Below, piece after piece: positions 48,821-59,845 of a stretch of 64,000 nt of DNA. Position numbers and translations under genes: made by a program. Where the stretch lies: the NCBI RefSeq assembly GCF_028640845.1, contig NC_080541.1, forward strand, positions 37,548,435 through 37,612,434, given 5' to 3'. The notes beneath the pieces are model-generated. The model ran no database searches. It was given only the letters and a program-made list of their open reading frames with translations, and was not told the origin of the DNA. Numbering within the stretch: the stretch's first letter is position 1; each line of letters begins with the position of its first letter. Source of the stretch: Ahaetulla prasina. Its lineage: Eukaryota > Chordata > Lepidosauria > Squamata > Colubridae.

Positions 48821-49374
48821 CACATTTCCATTTTTACAGCGTTCAGTTATCGGTATCAATTCTAATTACATATTTTCCATTTATGGTCTTTTGTATTATA
48901 TATTTATGTAATTTTTGTATTTATACATCTAAATATATGAAACCTTTTACTATGTTATACAGTTATTCACTTTTAATATACATTTTATAAATTCCTTATA
49001 TCTTAACAATACTTATTAATGTCTTTACTCATATTCATAAATTTATACGGTTTTCCCTTTAACATGATTTCTATATATATTCTATGCATTAATTTTACAT
49101 CTAGTTTCTAGCCATTTATACCACATACTCCAGATCTTATAATACTCTGTTTCCTCTCTGTCTTTTAACTCCATAGTTAATTTATCCATTTCGGCCCAAT
49201 CAAGATTCTTTTTAATTATCATTGTGTTTGATGGTATGTCTTTCTGTTTCCAGAAGCTGTTACGATGTGAAGTACGATGTATTGGTTCTCTTCATTTATA
49301 TTTCCTTTTATAATATCCAATAAAAACTGTTCTGGTTTCATCTCAAGTTTTTATTCTGTAATTTCTTCTAATTT

Positions 49375-49931
49375 TTAAATTTTCATCCAATACCTCTTGG
49401 CTTTCGGGCACGTCCACCACATATGATAAAAGGTCCCTTGTTCATAATTACACCTCCAATAGTTTGTCAGTCGATTGGGAAACATTTTCGCGAGCCTTGC
49501 TGGGGGAAGATGCCAACGATAAAACAGTTCGTATGTATTTTCCTTATAAGCTACCAACGTTGTTAATTTACAGTTTCCCCCCACAATTTTTTCCAATGTT
49601 CCAATTCAATGTTGTATCCGAAATTTTTGGCCAAAATTATCACCGTCTCCTTCACTGTTTCCTCCTCTAATTTAAATTTTAACAAACAATTGTAGGTTTT
49701 GGTTACATTTCTTCCTCTGTCCCTAATAATATTTTATCCATTTCTTGTTGTTCTCTTTGAAAGCCATAATTTTCTAAATCTTTTTTATATCTTGTCTGAA
49801 TTTGTATGTATGGGCCACCAGTCTGTCTTCTTCCTTGAGATTTTAGGTATTGGTCAGATTTAAGTTTTCCTTGCCCATCCAATAACTCTTTGTATGTCGC
49901 TACCTTATTCCAATCTAATATGTTGGGGTAT
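49375..49931 (-). pseudogene. L1 ORF2 C-terminal region
   Basis: The minus-strand piece 49596-49375 reads FYRWHLPPARLAKMFPNRLT, then WRCNYEQGTFYHMWWTCPKA, the Cys-rich C-terminal block of vertebrate L1 ORF2. Upstream, in other frames, VATYKELLDGQGKLKSDQYL and GYNIELEHWKKL-like stretches occur to 49931. At least two frame changes are needed. RT and endonuclease are missing. Confidence 0.85.
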
Positions 49932-50607
49932 ATCCGGGGTGAAATGCTCCCGGTTGGGAATAAAGACTTACATCACATTCTTGAAAGTGCCATCATAAAG
50001 TTGCAGCCTTTGAATAAATCTGAATGAATATTAAACGCTCCCATGTAAAATATCCTGATGTGTATTTTAACAGCTTCATGAATTTTAAATTTAAATGTGA
50101 GATACGGTCCATTATCAATTTGGTAACCCAAATGTATAGCATGCTAGTATTCAACTGCATGTCTTGAACACCATATTTAGCTTGAAAAGTGAGCAAATGG
50201 AATCACTCTATTCATTTTTTGCACCTCTATTGATTTCCTCTGAAATACAGAAGAATCAAACATTATTCTTGAAATAAAATTGCCTTACAATAAATAGGTA
50301 TAAATTTTTGACTTAATATTCATTAATCAAAATGAATGTATATCCTGGCTTATTATTTTGATTAGTTGATTGATATTAAGCCAGGATTTCTATGGTTTAT
50401 GATAGAAATATGCAATAGGGTACCTTTTGGATGTTTTTGTTACAAAGGCCACAATTTCTTTTTCTAGGAGCACAGAATGTTTTCTATCACCTTACTTTTT
50501 AATCAACTGACTGTCAAGCTTTTTCTCTGCAGATTAGAACATTTTCAATCGGAAGCTCTGAATTGCATCAACTATTTTATTTTCTAGAAAATAGACACTA
50601 AAGCACA
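49932..50607. other. AT-rich DNA, no gene recognised
   Basis: The first bases 'ccggggtgaaatgctcccgg' look like a fragment of a common squamate repeat. The rest is not recognised. Confidence 0.5.
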
Positions 50608-51137
50608 TTTATTTATTTATTTATTTGATTTCTATACCGCCCTTCTCCCGAAGGACTCAGGGCGATGTACAGGCAAGAATAAAACAGACGGTACAATATA
50701 CAAATTTAAAATGCAGTTAAAAAACTTATTTTGAAATTGGCCTGAGAAGTAAAATATATAATAAGCTAAAAAACTCCATTTAAAATTAATTACTAAGAAT
50801 TTAAAAATTTGTTAAAATCAATTTAAGCCAGCCCCGCGCGAATAAAAAGATGTGTCTTCAGTTCGCGACGGAATGTCCGAAGGTCAGGTATCTGGCGTAA
50901 ACCCGGGGGAAGTTCGTTCCAGAGTGTGGGAGCCCTCACAGAGAAGGACCTTCCCCTGGGGGCCGCCAGCCGACATTGCTTGGCGGACGGCACCCTGAGA
51001 AGTCCCTCTCTGTGAGAACATACGGGTCGGTGGGAGGCATGTGGTAACAGCAGGCGGTCCCGTAAGTACCCAGGCCCTAAGCCATGGAGCGCTTTAAAGG
51101 TAGTAACCAACACCTTAAAGTGCACTCGAAAGTTGGC
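50608..51137 (-). pseudogene. L2-type LINE 3' end (copy b)
   Basis: It has the same 3' UTR as 17284 (GGGCGGTATAGAAATCAAAT plus AAAT repeats). The coding piece at 51194-50823 contains FRVHFKVLVTTFKALHGLGP, GYLRDRLLLPH, APTLWNELPPGLRQIPDLRT and FRRELKTHLFIRAGLA. L2 homology starts about 51137, and the residues before FRVHFKVL are foreign flank, so the truncation lies inside the RT C-terminal domain. Confidence 0.87.
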
Positions 51138-51179
51138 TAGCTTGTGGCCTCTAAGCAACCTAATTTCCACTGATAACTT

Positions 51180-51209
51180 TTTATAGGTATACATAACTTC
51201 GCCACTTTA
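51180..51209. repeat. 30-bp direct repeat, left copy (long target duplication)
   Basis: It is identical to 52369-52398 (TTTATAGGTATACATAACTT and ten further bases). The left copy directly abuts the 3' tail of a minus-strand L2. Confidence 0.85.
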
Positions 51210-51490
51210 TCTTATGTATTTAAGGTAATTTATATGGCCATCCAATTCACTCTTAGTGACTCTGTGTGGCTTACAAAGATAAAAATCCAATATAAAACAA
51301 TAAAAAGCAATAACACACAATCCCCTGGTGACAACAATCAGATAAGCCATTTTATGGGCTCCATCTCACTCTGAGATCCTCAGTCTTGTTGGAAGAACCT
51401 GGTCTTTATGGCCTGCAAAAGAGTGTCTAATCTTATCTCTGTGGGGATGATGTTCCACAGGGAGCGAGACACCTCTTGGTCCCACTAGAT

Positions 51491-51617
51491 CAGGAGTGTC
51501 AAACTTGTGGTGTCACATTGTCATCACATGATGTTTGGCGATCTATCCTTCTTCACTAAACTGGTGGTGGGCATGGCCAGTGCATGATGCATCTGGTGCA
51601 TGAGTTTGATACCCCTG
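51491..51617. mobile_element. hAT-type MITE inside the L2
   Basis: The ends are CAGGAGTGTCAAAC and, inverted, CAGGGGTATCAAAC. Flanking octamers CACTAGAT (51483-51490) and TGCTAGAT (51618-51625) agree at six positions. It is the same family as 4086-4202. It splits the L2 coding sequence and is therefore younger than that L2. Confidence 0.85.
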
Positions 51618-51962
51618 TGCTAGATGAACCTCCTTAGAAGGGACCCATAGCATTCCTTGCCTCCCTGCTCTGGTGGGTTGGGTAAGTATGAGTAGAAGTA
51701 CCTTGAATAGGACCTGGTAACAAACAAAGAGCCAATGCAGCTCCTGCAAGGAGAGATGACACATGTATACATCAAGCAGCCCACAAAACCACATGGGCTG
51801 CTGCATTTTGACACAAATTTGTCTCAACCAACAATCTGTTTCAACAACTATATAACTGTTATATAAAACACTCACATAGCAGTAAAAAAGCACTTCTCTG
51901 ACCAACAGGTTTTATGTCACAAATTGCATTTTATTAAAGCAAAATGAAGGTGAGGGGAAGTA

Positions 51963-52335
51963 CCGTATATACTCGAGTATAAGCCGAGTTTTTCAGCACG
52001 TTTTTTGTGCTGAAAAACGTCCCCTCGGCTTATACTCGAGTATATACGGCTTATACTCGAGTTTTTTTTCTTCTTCTTTTTTTCACATTATACCGGATGG
52101 CGCAAACTTGGCGGGCTTTTGCATTAGCGCGGGGAAGCCCTGCCGGTGCAGTGAGAGGGCGGGGCGGGGGAGCCGCCAGCCTTCTTGGCTGAGGGAGGGA
52201 GGGTTTCCCCGACCGGTAGCTGCCTCATTTCCCACCCTCGGCTTATACTCGAGTCCCCAGTTTACCCCAGTTTTTTGGGGTAAAATTGGGGACCTCGGCT
52301 TATACTCGGATCGGCTTATATTCGAGTATATACGG
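51963..52335. mobile_element. Short TIR element, CCGTATATACTCGAG family
   Basis: At 373 bp it is flanked by TA on both sides (51961-51962, 52336-52337). It shares both ends and subterminal blocks with the 3.8-kb element at 30592 but lacks the large palindrome. Its left end is a complete fold-back: 26 bases at 51963-51988 are the exact inverse of 52024-52049. No coding. Confidence 0.9.
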
Positions 52336-52368
52336 TAACTGGAAATTATTTCTCACTGCCCACATTCA

Positions 52369-52398
52369 TTTATAGGTATACATAACTTCGCCACTTTA
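52369..52398. repeat. 30-bp direct repeat, right copy
   Basis: It is the partner of 51180-51209 and marks the presumed 5' end of the L2 insertion. Confidence 0.85.
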
Positions 52399-52639
52399 GT
52401 CTGTCTATAAGCTGGCAGCACATCAGTCACTACAGTGGACCTCAAAAATTTAAACAGAATCAGACATGGGTAGGATTAGCATGGGAGACCAAGGTAAATT
52501 CCAAGGATGTAGTTTAGACTTGAAAATCATAAAAAACATTGAAGAAGGAAGTATAGCAAACTGCTGTGTACCAGTTCCAAGAAAACTGCAGGCCTTTCTT
52601 CCTTGAGGGCTCCAGATGTATGGTAAACTTGCAAGATAC
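52399..52639. other. Possible SINE/RTE fragment, otherwise unrecognised
   Basis: 'gaaggaagtatagcaaactg' with 'gttccaagaaaactgcaggc' resembles the 'ggaggcaatggcaaacc...aagaaaactgcagg' stretch of BovB-tailed SINEs. No full element was delimited. Confidence 0.35.
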
Positions 52640-53205
52640 CTACTGTTTTATACCGCAATGAAGAGCTCACACTTGGAATATTGCATCTAATTCTGGTCAC
52701 CACAATACAAAAAAGATATTGAAACCCTAGAAACAGTGCAGACAAGAGCAACAAAGAAGATAAGCAGTCTGGATATTAAACCATATGATGAACGATTGAG
52801 GGAAGTTTGTATGTCTAGTCTAACAAGGAGAAGGACTACAGGTTTTAGAGAAGAGAGGGCCAATCTATTCTCCAAAGCACCAGAGGGCAGGATGAACAGT
52901 AGAACGTTAAAGAGCATTAAACGTTAAAGAGCGATCCAACCTATAATTAAGGAAAAATTTCCTGACAGTGAGAACAATTAATCAAAGGAAAGGCTTGCCT
53001 CCAGAAGTTGTGGGTGCTCTATCACTGGAGATTTTCAAGAATACATAGGATTCATAAAATCAAGATTTCATAATTACTGGTATCATTATTACTAATAAAC
53101 TGTTTTCTAGAGTATTTTCTGACATAAGAAGGATGGTATAGTCTCCTGCCTGGATTAGGGTGTTGGATTAGAAGACTTTCTTCCAACTCTATTATTCTAT
53201 GTTCT
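52640..53205 (+). pseudogene. CR1 LINE 3' end
   Basis: On the plus strand the CR1 C-terminus is readable with several frame changes: LEYCI-like, KKDIETLETVQTRATKKISS, YDERLREVCMSSLTRRRT, LFSKAPEGRMNSRTLKSI. The sequence 'gaaaaatttcctgacagtga' then leads into the 3' UTR 'ggattagaagactttcttcc', ending 'caactctattattctatgtt'. There is a small internal duplication near 52912-52931 ('taaagagc...acgttaaagagc'). Confidence 0.9.
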
Positions 53206-53424
53206 ACATTTTAGTGTTATTGATCCCACATTTAAGTGAGGGCAACACCAACATCAATATTTCATGTACTTTATGGCACCGTAAGTACCAAAGAACAGTC
53301 TCCTTCCTTCCTATTTTCAAAAGGGACTTTTTTTGGAGAATGTTGCCCTGATTGTACAACGCTGTCTTAATTTTCTCTATTTAGTTGTTGTTGTACTGTT
53401 AATATATCAGTTATATTGTAAATG

Positions 53425-53512
53425 TTTTCCTGGTTTTACACTTTGTAGAGCCTTAGAAGTTTCCGGGATGCGGTAGATAAGAATTTAGAAAATAAGTAAG
53501 TAAATAAATAAA
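53425..53512 (+). repeat. L2-like 3' tail remnant
   Basis: 'tgtagagccttagaagtttc', 'gggatgcggtagataagaat' and a run of AAAT repeats look like the terminal stem and tail of an L2-group element. Confidence 0.5.
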
Positions 53513-55467
53513 CAAAGCCATGTCATGATTTTATCTTGCTTTATTTCTGAGCAAAAAAAGCCCCCAAAGCTGCAGATTTGCCCCAGTGCAGTTTTCTAGC
53601 TCATTATGATCATCCTTCCTGCATTATTTAATCTACAATTTTTATCAAATCCCTAGCATGCAATTCATCTTTTATACAGCAGCCATATTTTGATCTGACA
53701 TTTTCACTTATAATTGGATCACTCTGTTGTGTATTTTAACTGGTCAATTCCATGAAATATATCCATTTATGTAAAATTTCTAGCTTCCTATTTCTGCATT
53801 TCTACACTGTTAGGAAGTACAGACATTAAGTATATGAAGAAGAACAGATATCTAATTCTGTTGTTTGTGAGTTTATCAAAGTTATCCATGGCTGGAAGCT
53901 GTAGCCTCAGACCGTGTTGAAAGAAGTTACAGATCTTACCTCAAGATATGAATCACAGGTTGTAAATTTTGCCTTTTCTTGTTACTCCAATATTTTTTTA
54001 AAAAATCTGTTGATAAAACTAATTTCTTGAAAGTAAATAGGATTTCTATATCTTCCAAATTTCTTTCATTTTTACCCAGTTCAATTATGATGACACAACT
54101 GGTCATAAGTTAGAAGTGAAAGAACATATAAAGAGATCAATAGCGGTGCAGATTCTTATATTGGAAAATACTATTTAATACTCTAGAAGACAGTATATAA
54201 TGCTGAAATCTTTATTTTATAAATCCTATGCATGATTTTATGCATACTTGCCTATAAATAAGTTCCATTGAACTCAGTGGACTTTTCTTCAAAGGAAAAA
54301 AGATTGAAATACAGTAATTAACACTTTTATATAAAATCTAAGGCAGTAAATTTCTTATGCCACATGGTGGCACTAAAGGATTTTGTTGAAGGTTCTTTCA
54401 GCTTTTACCAGTCACAGCATGTTTTCCTTTAAAACATAAAACCAAGATTACGGCTTACCATCCCCTTCCCCCCCCCCCCCCGCAAGAAACAAATGGTATA
54501 GTTGACATCTCAGATCTTTTAAATCATATTCATCACAGAATGATCCAAATAATTGTGCTGAAAACATACATAATCAAGAGAGTTAAGAAGACATTACTAT
54601 ATTGATGTAGTATAAGTTATCATTTATAAATGTTCTTATATATATTATGAAAGGGATGCCTTAGATCCAGAAGGCTTTAGATCCAGAAATAGATAGGAAT
54701 ATTCCCACCTGTAAAATTTTAGTGAGAACTATTATTGAAATGAATTAAATGTGATTGCTCTTTAGTATATGTTACATTCTAAAAAAAGAGATCATACTTT
54801 TTATTCAGCTGTGCATCTGAACTTTTAATACGTTTTTTGATCTCCTTAATGTTATCTTAACATATGCATTATGCATGATTGACAGTTCATATATATCAGA
54901 TCAAAGCCCCAATCACTTTTAATTTACCACCTCAACAGCCACTAAGCTGTCTGGAATTGGCATTTTAATGCCTCTACATTGAATTATAGTGAATCCATAA
55001 AGCAGATGAATTCTGAAACATTGCAACACTTTGAATTAAGTGCAGGAACAGCTAGTTTCTTAATCTTTGAATGGGAGGCTTATGAAGCTTATGTCCATGC
55101 TGACATTATTACATCATATAAGAAGAAACATATATGACACAAATTTGAAAAACAAAAGAAAGAAAACTCAAAGATGATTAGAAGATATCTTATTACCAGC
55201 CTACCAATACCAAGGAGAGGCAGTAAATTAAATCTAAGCTGAATGATGTGATTTTCACAATGATGTAATTTTGCATTGACATACTTATGTCAAAAGTACT
55301 GAGAAAATATTGAAATGTCTAACCAGATCATGGCAAAGTGTCTGAAGGAAAACCTATAGGCATCAACTATAGGTATGTTCAAAGTATATAGTACTCGTGA
55401 AGTTATAAATGTTCAGTGTTTAAATGTTTATTTTAATCTGAATAGCAAATCTGAAGACCTATTTTCT
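53513..55467. other. AT-rich DNA, nothing recognised
   Basis: The only structured feature is a poly-C run of about 14-16 bases near 54467-54481. No gene or repeat was recognised. Confidence 0.5.
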
Positions 55468-55795
55468 AGTTTATTTATTTTATTTATTTATTTATCAAAC
55501 TTCTATACCGCCCTTCTCCCGAAGGACTCAGGGCGGTGTACAGCCTTCATTTAAAACAATTAATATACATATTAAAATAACCATTAAAAAACTTATTCAA
55601 TATAAGGCCAAATTAAAACCGTCGATTGACCATAAAAATACCCAATAAAATTACCATTAAAAGTTTAAAATTTAAATTTAGAATTTAAAAAGTCAGGCCA
55701 GTCCTGCTTGTATAAATAAATAAGTTTTCAGTTCCCGGCGGAAGGTCCGAAGGTCAGGCAATTGACGTAAACCGGGGGGAAGTTTAATGCCCTAT
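55468..55795 (-). mobile_element. L2-type LINE 3' end (copy c)
   Basis: It shows the same 3' UTR and tail as 17284 and 50608, with 'ctataccgcccttctcccga' and 'aggactcagggcgg' on the plus strand. Only the last few codons (ending in a KTYLF-like stretch near 55720) and the UTR remain. Confidence 0.87.
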
Positions 55796-56175
55796 CCACA
55801 ACATCTATTGGTCTAATAATACTTAGCCCCACCCCCCATATATATATATATTATTCTCTTGCCTTAGGAAAACAAGGGACTATAAAATTCCTTTTCTTAG
55901 CATCAAAAGACAACAAACTACTCAGTAAGAAAAAAAAACCAATAGAAAAAGCACATACCACTTGAGAGGTACCCATCATACTCCGACACTTCAGCAAACT
56001 TGATACTTGATTAATGGTCTCTTTGGAGGATCTCATGAGAGACAAAACTATGCTACAGTAAAATGTATTACACTCAGTAAGCATACTTTCAAGTATGTAT
56101 TTAAAACATAGTTCAGAAGTATAGTAAACTTAAATAAAACTACTATTTACGGTATACAGTAGGTAATGATATCAC
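55796..56175. other. AT-rich DNA, nothing recognised
   Basis: It includes a short ATAT run near 55838-55850 and an unfamiliar 77-codon minus-strand frame. Confidence 0.5.
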
Positions 56176-56258
56176 ATAGAGCATATGCACCAAGACAAAT
56201 TCCTTGTGTGTCCAATCACACTTGGCCAATAAAATTCTATTCTATTCTATGTATTCTA
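56176..56258 (+). mobile_element. Snake1 (CR1-L3) LINE 3' tip with ATTCT tail
   Basis: 'gagcatatgcaccaagacaa', 'attccttgtgtgtccaatca' and 'cacttggccaataaaattct' match 39291-39360 closely. The tail has about three ATTCT units. Confidence 0.88.
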
Positions 56259-56639
56259 GAAGTTCAAGTTTTATTTCTTTGAGACATTTGCTGTATGATG
56301 TGATCACTCTAGAGAGAAAGGGAGATAAACACGCAGTGGGAGAGAAAAATGTGCAAAATTTTGCAAGGCCGAGACAATTATTAAATTTTATCAGAGATTT
56401 ATTATATCATAAAGGTTTACCTATCTGGCTAAAGGGTTTTGCAGACAGCAGGTAAGAACCAACTGCAGCCCAAGAGAAACAAAGTAGAGAAAAATACTTT
56501 CTTTTGTAAAAAATATAGTTAAGTGTTTCAAGAAAAATCATCTGGTGAAGACTGTTGTTTCCAAGCCCGCACATTATTACTGCTGAATCAATACCAAAGT
56601 GAATTGATAGGAGTGGAAAGATCTATTTGTTCCTGAGAA

Positions 56640-57011
56640 TACAGAACATTGTACAGTTCTGAGCAACAAAAATGATTATGGGACTGGAGGCTTAAACATA
56701 CAAAGAACAGATACAGGAATTGTGTATGTCTAGTTTAATGAAAAGATGGACTGGGAGGGGGCATGATAGCACTGCCCCAATATTTGAGGGGCGTCTACAA
56801 AGACAAGAGGGTCAAAATATTTTCCAAAGCACCAACAGGCAAGACAAGAAACGAAGTTTGGAAACTAACGAAGGACAAAAGCACAAAGAACTAAGAAGAA
56901 ATTTCCTAACAATGAGAGCAATGAAATAGCTTGCCTTTAGAAATTTTGGGTGCTTCATCACTGAAGGCTTTCAAAAAGAGACTGGACAGCTATTTGTCTG
57001 AAATGATATTT

Positions 57012-57091
<80 letters not shown>

Positions 57092-57175
57092 TAGATATAT
57101 GATCTCCTGCTCGAGGGGGTTGGACTAGAAGACTTCTGAGGTCCCTTCCAACTCTATTATTCTGTATTCTATTTA
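56640..57175 (+). pseudogene. CR1 LINE 3' end interrupted by a GATA tract
   Basis: With frame changes the plus strand reads MIMGLEA-like, CMSSLMKRWTG, QNIFQSTNRQDKK and ELRRNFLTMRAMK, i.e. the CR1 C-terminus. The 3' UTR is split by 57013-57096 (GATA repeats) and resumes with 'gatctcctgctcgagggggt', 'tggactagaagacttctgag' and 'tcccttccaactctattatt'. Confidence 0.9.
57013..57096. repeat. (GATA)n/(GACA)n microsatellite, Bkm-type
   Basis: Sixteen to seventeen perfect AGAT units are followed by three GACA units and then GATAGATAT. It lies within the 3' UTR of a CR1. Confidence 0.97.
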
Positions 57176-58529
57176 TTTATTTAGTACATGGCATACCACT
57201 AAATATTCACCTAGATTAGTAAAACACAATTTTACTATAGAACATTGTAACCTGAGAACTGAAGCTTTCATATCCTTGTTAAAGACTTGGGACAGTCAAA
57301 TACTGTTTAGAATAACTTCTAATATCTTTATGTATATAACATTTATGTCTTCTCATAGCAACTTGCATTAGGAAAAAACTAGCTCTTATAGCAAAGATAC
57401 TTTGGCTCCAGAAGATATTTAATATTTTAAAGTAGAGTTACACCCCTATAGTTTGCCTTATTTTGTTTCTAATGTTTAAAAGTTTAATTCATTCCACCCC
57501 ATTTTGCATCTATCAACAAATATTAAAAATAATGTATATATTCATTGTTAGTCATGGTCCACACACACCCAAACATAAATACTTTGCTCCTTAGATACAT
57601 AAATTGTTACCAATATCTTTCTATTGTGCCTTGAGCACTTTTCCACAATAGTTTTATCAGTTGTACATTATATAATATTCATCAAAGTGCATACCTCAAG
57701 GCATAATGGTATGGTGACCCATATATATAGAAGTGAGAACTGATGTCTGATTTGTTTTGCATAAAAATTAACATCTACCAATTTCTTCCTATTTTATGCA
57801 CTAACCTATTACTCCAATATGCTTTGAGGAGTAAGAAAGATGGCATAATTCATATTTCAAGTTCTTCCCACTCAAAATCTCACTCTACCTATAATTGCAC
57901 AGTCCTATTTTTGTGATCTATCATGCTAATTTTACCCTGCATCTGCTAATGAAAGCTGCAGCTAGCAGAGAAACATTTAACCAAATGCTGTGCAATAGCT
58001 CAGATCACTGCAAGACATTATCCTTTCAACCTGATACGCTATAAGATTCCACCCTTTCAATCTGATACAATACATTTATATACATTTACCCATAAAAGAT
58101 ATATAGTAGATTGTAACAGAGGTAAAAGGTTCTGAACCATGTCTGATTAAGTATGATAAATCATGTTCATAGCCAAATGACCAGAACTCCAGTAACTGAA
58201 CATGTGGTGAAGAGTTGGACTTCATCCAGATTACTTGATTAGGACTCAACTGGCTTTAATCCCAGATTCTTCCCATAAATACCTGATGGACTGATCTCCC
58301 AATTTACGCATACTGACACTTATTTAGCACTGCAATACAAGCAATGTGAAGGATACATGCACATCTTGATGGTGAGCATATTTAATATATACCTGTAGTA
58401 CTAAATAAATGGACACTACAATTCATGACTACTTTTCTTATACCTACAAGAGAAGCTCTTACATTAAGTGTTCTTGTTATTTAATAAATGTGTGTGATGC
58501 CATTCTTGAAGAGTTATTGGAAATATCTG
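57176..58529. other. AT-rich DNA, nothing recognised
   Basis: No gene or named repeat was recognised. Confidence 0.5.
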
Positions 58530-59180
58530 ATTTCTAGACGAAGAAGATGGTGAACTAGAAGTCTCAGAAAGAGCAGTGACAAACCTCAATGAAAACCAAC
58601 AAACTGACGCAAACTTAGTTCAATAGAACCCCTCCAGATAAGTAGAGGATAAGAGACTGCCTGCTTATATTCCAGACAGCTGCTCCACACAATGAGACCA
58701 CAGGATAGTGGTCAGCTTCTGGCAGGAAAAGTAAAAGTAAAATCTGCAAGAAGACAAATAAAAGTATGACACTTCAGCCATTTAAAAGGATTTTTGAAGA
58801 GGTGGAGAAAAAACTTATAACCAATATAATAGCAATAATCTCTGTATCTCTAAATGTATTTTTTGAAAATATATATATAAAGAAGTAAAAGATGTGACAG
58901 ACAAAATAGGAAAGAATATGAAAGAAAAGGAGATACAAATTTAGCTGATGGAGAAATATTGGAAAATTAAAAAAATGTTATAAAACAGGGACGACAGTCA
59001 AAATGGAAACACAAATGACAAATCAAAAGGTGAAAAAGGACATGGGCAAGGATTTAGTTTTGAATGTACAACAGAAGATTTCTGAAACCTTGAAAATATT
59101 TTTGAAATGAGAGACAGAAAGTTTACATGGAGATTTAATCCTACAAAGGAACTTGGTGAACTAAAGATTGTTAGAAAAAA
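58530..59180 (+). mobile_element. Possible L1 5' UTR/ORF1 N-terminal fragment
   Basis: The start 'gacgaagaagatggtgaact' resembles L1 5' UTR openings ('aagatggcg'). The A-rich sequence that follows would encode Lys/Glu-rich coiled-coil-like peptide pieces (VTDKIGKNMKEKEIQ and similar) as in L1 ORF1. No diagnostic domain is present, so this is a weak call. Unclassified A-rich sequence is the alternative. Confidence 0.3.
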
Positions 59181-59845
59181 AAAAGAAGGAACTTAAAATT
59201 AGTTACTTATTACAGGCCACCACTCAATGTTTTGCAAAACATCAATTTAATTTTTTGTGTATCCTAAATTAAATTAAATAATATTTCATATCTTTCTGTC
59301 TCTTAGGATACATTTCAGTAACTCTTATTCAACAACTGCATACATTTTTAGGTCTATTTTATTTTACTGACATGAATGCAAGATGAAATCCCAATATGCA
59401 CTGGGACTGGGAAAGAAATTGTCTTGATAACTTTCAAATTGTTCACATATCAGAAAGCTGCCAAGGAAGACAAACAATGGAATACATGAAAATTAGGAGG
59501 AGTCTGATAACATCTTTTCATTTAACATTTAACACTTTTTAACTACACTTAAGCTTCTTAATAAAATGTGTTAGTCTGAAAAGGTGAAATGAAATTTAAA
59601 ACCAAACAGATTTATAACTGACTCAACATCTTTTGAGTTTCCAACTATAGTGATTCTGTATGAACTTTTTTGTTCATACAGAACAATTTTTTTTGATTAA
59701 TAGGAACCACTGCATATCATTATTTTCAGCTATATAAATTCTACCTATCAGTTCAACTGATATGCAAACTGTACTCAGGAACTGCAAGTAATATTTGGTC
59801 TCCCAGTTTATTAGCTGAAGGAAGCTTCCCACTATGGAATGAAAG
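59181..59845. other. AT-rich DNA with one perfect hairpin
   Basis: Apart from the hairpin at 59654-59683 nothing was recognised. Confidence 0.5.
59654..59683. other. Perfect 12-bp hairpin with T6 loop
   Basis: TTCTGTATGAAC (59654-59665) and GTTCATACAGAA (59672-59683) are exact inverses around TTTTTT. Confidence 0.9.

Larger units (their letters stand above)
48816..49931 (-). mobile_element. L1 LINE, 5'-truncated (right part)
   Basis: The 3' UTR (48816-49350) is followed, reading upstream, by the ORF2 C-terminus. Together with 44111-44156 it forms one L1 interrupted by the Ty3/Gypsy element. The truncation point is near 49931, where an unrelated repeat-like fragment ('ccggggtgaaatgctcccgg') begins. 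Confidence 0.82.
51210..52368 (-). pseudogene. L2-like LINE (different subfamily) with nested elements
   Basis: On the minus strand the RT C-terminus is visible in pieces: CNSYIVVETDCWLRQ, QNAAAHVV (one frame over), SLQELHWLFVCYQVLFKVLL and VPSKEVHLA. A hAT element interrupts at 51617-51491. Then come LWNIIPTEIRLDTLLQAIK-like residues and a 3' UTR 'gtaagccacacagagtcact' ending in 'ggccatataaattac'. The 30-bp flanking repeats suggest the LINE spans 51210-52368, with the TIR element at 51963 also inserted into it. The upstream part 51905-52368 is too eroded to confirm. Confidence 0.7.

Noticed and set aside
57013..57096. CRISPR-like or other spaced repeat array
   Set aside because: The repeats are contiguous tetranucleotides without spacers.
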